A stretch of DNA of 8,381 nt from Nitrospira sp. (GTDB lineage Bacteria > Nitrospirota > Thermodesulfovibrionia > Thermodesulfovibrionales > SM23-35). The notes under the pieces are model-generated. The model saw nothing but the letters and a program-made list of their open reading frames with translations, made no database searches and was not told the DNA's origin. Both the position numbers and the translations under genes were made by a program. How positions within the stretch are numbered: the first letter of the stretch is position 1; every line of letters begins with the position of its first letter. Below are positions 6,216 through 8,381 of the stretch, piece by piece. The stretch lies in NCBI GenBank assembly GCA_016873595.1, contig VGWZ01000080.1, forward strand, positions 1 to 8,381. Direction: 5' to 3'.

Positions 6216-6617
6216 ATGAGTGCGAAAATATTAGTTGTTGATGATGATCCCGATGTCCTGGAGGCTATCGGCATTGTTCTTGAAGCCAATGGCTATGCGG
6301 TAACCACCGCTCGAGATGGAGTGGATGGTTTGGCCAAGCTAAAAGAGGAAAAGCCTGACTTGATGATTTTGGACCTCCTTATGCCCAGGCTGGATGGATT
6401 TGGAGTGTGTAAAGAATTGAAAGATCCTCGATGGGCTAAGTACGGCCATATACCCATCATCATTCTGAGCAGTGTGAGGGAAGAAGCCAGCCGACGTCGA
6501 TATGAATTAGAAACAGGATTACAACTCGACGTTGATGATTATGTAGAAAAACCTATTGAACATACTATCTTATTGGAGCGTGTAGAGAAAATTCTCAAGA
6601 AATTGGGCAAGGTTTAG
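6216..6617 (+). CDS. Stand-alone response regulator receiver protein 1
   Basis: This is a 133-residue single receiver domain with no DNA-binding or enzymatic output domain. It should accept a phosphoryl group from a histidine kinase and act by protein contact or as a relay. The acidic pocket is Asp9/Asp10, the phosphoacceptor Asp53 in MILDLLMP, the switch Ser84 in ILSS, and Lys112 in DDYVEKP. The segment between Ser84 and DDY is about five residues longer than in ordinary receivers, a feature shared with the next gene. The start at 6216 was chosen because GGAGG lies five bases upstream; a longer form from the TTG at 6204 would start inside that site. The gene is 19 bp from the second regulator, so the pair is co-transcribed. 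A link to the hydrogenase operon or the downstream kinase is inferred from position. Confidence 0.9.
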   Translation: MSAKILVVDDDPDVLEAIGIVLEANGYAVTTARDGVDGLAKLKEEKPDLMILDLLMPRLDGFGVCKELKDPRWAKYGHIPIIILSSVREEASRRRYELETGLQLDVDDYVEKPIEHTILLERVEKILKKLGKV

Positions 6618-6626
6618 TATCCTTTT

Positions 6627-6631
6627 GGGAG
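6627..6631 (+). promoter_or_regulatory. Ribosome binding site that decides the start of response regulator 2
   Basis: GGGAG ends five bases before ATG at 6637. A TTG at 6625 in the same frame overlaps the site and is therefore an unlikely start. Confidence 0.65.
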
Positions 6632-6636
6632 ATAAT

Positions 6637-7035
6637 ATGGAGAAAAAGAAAATCTTATTAGTGGATGATGATGTAGATTTTGTGGAGGCCACTAAGCTCA
6701 TTTTAGAAAGTAAATCTTATGATGTGATTGTAGCTTATGATGGGAAAGAAGGGCTGAAAAAGGTCCAAACAGAACAGCCGAATTTAATCATTTTAGATGT
6801 CATGATGCCTGAAATGGATGGCTATGAAGTGTGCGCTGAGCTCAAAGCTGACCCCGAATATGGGCACATCCCCATTCTGCTATTGACAGCAGTTGGGGAA
6901 GCCATATCTACATCAAAATATACCAAGGAAATGGGCATGAGAACCGAGGCTGATGACTATATTCCCAAACCCGTAGAGCCTATAGAGTTGGTGGAAAGAG
7001 TAGAAAATCTATTCAGAATCTCCTATGAAAAATAA
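6637..7035 (+). CDS. Stand-alone response regulator receiver protein 2
   Basis: This is a second single-domain receiver, 132 residues, without an output domain. Key residues are Asp10/Asp11, phosphoacceptor Asp54 in IILDVMMP, Thr84 in LLTAVGE, and Lys111 in DDYIPKP. It resembles its upstream neighbour along its length (VDDD start, LD-MMP or LD-LMP, GHIPI, EADDY or DVDDY), which suggests tandem duplication followed by divergence. It shares the same roughly five-residue longer stretch between the switch Thr and the DDY motif. The chosen ATG at 6637 has GGGAG five bases before it. As I recall, receivers with this longer loop occur near hydrogenase and heterodisulfide-reductase-type genes in anaerobes; this needs a database check. 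The partner kinase may be the PAS kinase downstream. Confidence 0.9.
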   Translation: MEKKKILLVDDDVDFVEATKLILESKSYDVIVAYDGKEGLKKVQTEQPNLIILDVMMPEMDGYEVCAELKADPEYGHIPILLLTAVGEAISTSKYTKEMGMRTEADDYIPKPVEPIELVERVENLFRISYEK

Positions 7036-7044
7036 CTTGAACCT

Positions 7045-7256
7045 AATGCAAACGCATAAAATGCCTTTACATCGTCATTGCGAGTGACCAGCCAAAGGCG
7101 GGGAGCGTGGCAATCTGCCTGTGAAGCAGTCATCCTAAGGGCAATGCCCGAAAGGATCTCATTGAGATTCTTCGCTTCGCTCAGAATGACACTTCGTGAC
7201 AGATTGTTTCGTCGTTTCACTCCTCGCAATGACACTTTAAATAATGCGTTTGTATT
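7045..7256. mobile_element. MITE-like composite inverted-repeat element
   Basis: Nested inverted arms define a non-coding element of about 210 bp. The outermost arms are AATGCAAACGCAT (7045-7057) and ATGCGTTTGTATT (7244-7256), complementary at 12 of 13 positions. Inside these, GTCATTGCGAG (7074-7084) and CTCGCAATGAC (7223-7233) match perfectly over 11 bp, and CAATCTG (7111-7117) pairs with CAGATTG (7200-7206). No transposase is encoded; open frames across it on both strands are just the hairpin read through. It fills most of the gap between the response regulators and the kinase and could fold into a long RNA hairpin. I see no clear target-site duplication. Confidence 0.7.
7129..7190. repeat. 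Second palindromic repeat nested in the larger element
   Basis: This segment begins GTCATCCT and ends GAATGAC. AGGATCTCA in its left half faces TGAGATTCTT in its right half. The CTTCGCTTCGCTCAGAATGAC end belongs to a different repeat family from the surrounding GTCATTGCGAG element. It sits at the centre of that element, which suggests insertion of one repeat into another or a composite unit. Confidence 0.6.
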
Positions 7257-7280
7257 AATTTACTAGGATACGGAAGATAT

Positions 7281-8330
7281 ATGCCTTATAGAGTAATGAA
7301 AGAATCATTAAATGCCGTAATTGATAGCCTGTCTGATGGGATATTGGTTACTAATGAGCTGGGTAGGGTCATCCTTTATAACCAAAAGGCTGAAGCCTTG
7401 CTAGGCATAACAGGAAATGCTGCCTTAGGTCAGCCAGTCCAAGATCACATTAAAAATGACGTGCTGGTTGGACTTATAACTAAGATATTGACGCTTAATA
7501 TGCCTTATCATGCTGAAGAAGTATGCCTCATGGATATAGGTAATACCAGGCTCAGGGTCCATATCAATCCTGTTAGAGATACAAATGGATTACTCGTTGG
7601 ATCGGTAAGTTTGCTCCATGACGTCGCGCAACTCAGTGCTATAGACAAGATCAAGTCTAATTTCTTAGCCATGGTTTCTCATCAATTAAAATCCCCGTTG
7701 AGCTCTACTTTGCTTCAAACATCTATCCTTTTGGAGGAGATGGTGGGAGGGCTCAATGAGAAACAAAGAGATTTGGTTCAAAAGGTCAAGGCCAAGATAA
7801 AGGGTATGACTGATATGGTTAATGATATCCTGGATGTCTGCATGGTAGAAGAAGGAGTATACATCGCACAAATAGAACCTCTAAATCTCTCTGAGATCCT
7901 ACAAAGAACTATCGATTTGATACAGCCACAGGCCCAGGATAAGGATATCGCCCTGCAGGTAACCGCAGAAGATAACCTTCCTTTAATGAGTGGTAACAAA
8001 AGCAGTATGGAGGCCATGTTTATTAATCTCATCAGTAATGCCATTAAATACACACACTCACGTGGGCAGGTTAGTATCGGGCTAAAAAAGGATGCACAGC
8101 ACCTTCAATTAAAGGTTTCCGATACCGGAATAGGCATTGAAGAAAAGGATATTCTTCGTATTTTTGATAAATTCTACCGAGCAAGATCCGAGAAAACAAA
8201 ACATATTAGCGGTACGGGATTGGGCCTTTCCATTGTTAAAGGCGTTGTGGATGCCCACCGTGGCTCTATCTATGTAGAAAGTGAGGTAGGGAAGGGCACC
8301 ACATTTACCGTTTTACTTCCTTTAAGATAA
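7281..8330 (+). CDS. Soluble PAS-domain sensor histidine kinase
   Basis: This 349-residue protein has an N-terminal PAS sensor domain (about residues 9-118) and a C-terminal histidine kinase core. The H-box is at FLAMVSHQLKSPLSS with phosphoacceptor His134. The ATPase domain shows the N-box NLISNAIKYT (Asn253), G1 DTGIGIEEKD (from Asp281), F-box FDKFYRA and G2 GTGLGLSIVKG (311-321). No transmembrane segment or signal peptide is visible, so it should sense a cytosolic signal; the ligand is unknown. No receiver domain is fused to it, so it must phosphorylate separate regulators, and the two receivers upstream are obvious candidates. GGAAG lies four bases before the chosen ATG; a second in-frame ATG at 7296 would shorten the N-terminus by five residues. 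The 245-bp repeat-filled gap means it may be transcribed separately from the receivers. Confidence 0.93.
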   Translation: MPYRVMKESLNAVIDSLSDGILVTNELGRVILYNQKAEALLGITGNAALGQPVQDHIKNDVLVGLITKILTLNMPYHAEEVCLMDIGNTRLRVHINPVRDTNGLLVGSVSLLHDVAQLSAIDKIKSNFLAMVSHQLKSPLSSTLLQTSILLEEMVGGLNEKQRDLVQKVKAKIKGMTDMVNDILDVCMVEEGVYIAQIEPLNLSEILQRTIDLIQPQAQDKDIALQVTAEDNLPLMSGNKSSMEAMFINLISNAIKYTHSRGQVSIGLKKDAQHLQLKVSDTGIGIEEKDILRIFDKFYRARSEKTKHISGTGLGLSIVKGVVDAHRGSIYVESEVGKGTTFTVLLPLR

Positions 8331-8381
8331 AGGGTCCTTCTAAGGTGACGCAGGAGGCAATTTTAAAAAGGCTATGTGGAG

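Noticed and set aside
6625..6636. TTG start four codons upstream for response regulator 2
   Set aside because: The TTG overlaps the GGGAG ribosome binding site of the ATG at 6637.
7023..7266. Overlapping open frames of 70 codons (- strand, 7023-7235) and 62 codons (+ strand, 7078-7266)
   Set aside because: Both lie across the inverted-repeat element, and their translations are rich in Arg and Ser with no family resemblance. They are read-through of a palindrome, not genes.
8345..8381. Possible start of another gene (GTG at 8345 open to the window end, or ATG at 8374)
   Set aside because: Only a dozen codons are visible, neither start has a well-spaced ribosome binding site, and no family can be recognised from so little sequence.

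Overview
The window looks like chromosome from an anaerobic, AT-leaning bacterium that uses hydrogen and folate-bound one-carbon units. Its core is an uptake-type [NiFe] hydrogenase (small and large subunit) followed almost without gaps by both halves of the split methylenetetrahydrofolate reductase, MetV and MetF. MetVF is the form typical of organisms with a Wood-Ljungdahl pathway. The interspersed palindromic repeats (GTCATTCC... and GTCATTGCGAG... families) are of a kind common in Nitrospirota and Desulfobacterota genomes. That is only a hint about taxonomy; no marker gene in the window settles it.

Layout, all genes on the + strand. Positions 1-390 are non-coding and hold a small hairpin, a decayed repeat copy, a pair of 17-bp direct repeats and a good sigma70-type promoter. 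folE (391-954) and folD (971-1843) follow as a tight pair. After a 147-bp gap come the hydrogenase small subunit (1991-2878), the large subunit (2871-4376, TTG start overlapping the small-subunit stop), metV (4401-5042) and metF (5049-5966). A 249-bp gap packed with nested palindromes separates this operon from two receiver-only response regulators (6216-6617 and 6637-7035). A composite inverted-repeat element of roughly 210 bp fills most of the next gap, and a soluble PAS-domain histidine kinase (7281-8330) ends the window.

How the genes may work together: FolE makes the pterin precursor of folate. FolD interconverts formyl-, methenyl- and methylene-tetrahydrofolate, and MetVF reduces methylene- to methyl-tetrahydrofolate. 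The hydrogenase is predicted to be cytosolic, with no Tat signal and no membrane anchor, so it could supply H2-derived electrons for the MetVF step. No diaphorase, MvhD or HdrA gene that would normally carry the electrons is visible here. The hydrogenase also has two features seen in H2-sensing regulatory hydrogenases: almost no C-terminal maturation tail, and a Cys in place of Pro at the medial cluster. Because a soluble PAS kinase and two receivers lie next door, a hydrogen-responsive signalling role is a competing or additional hypothesis. The sequence alone does not decide between them.
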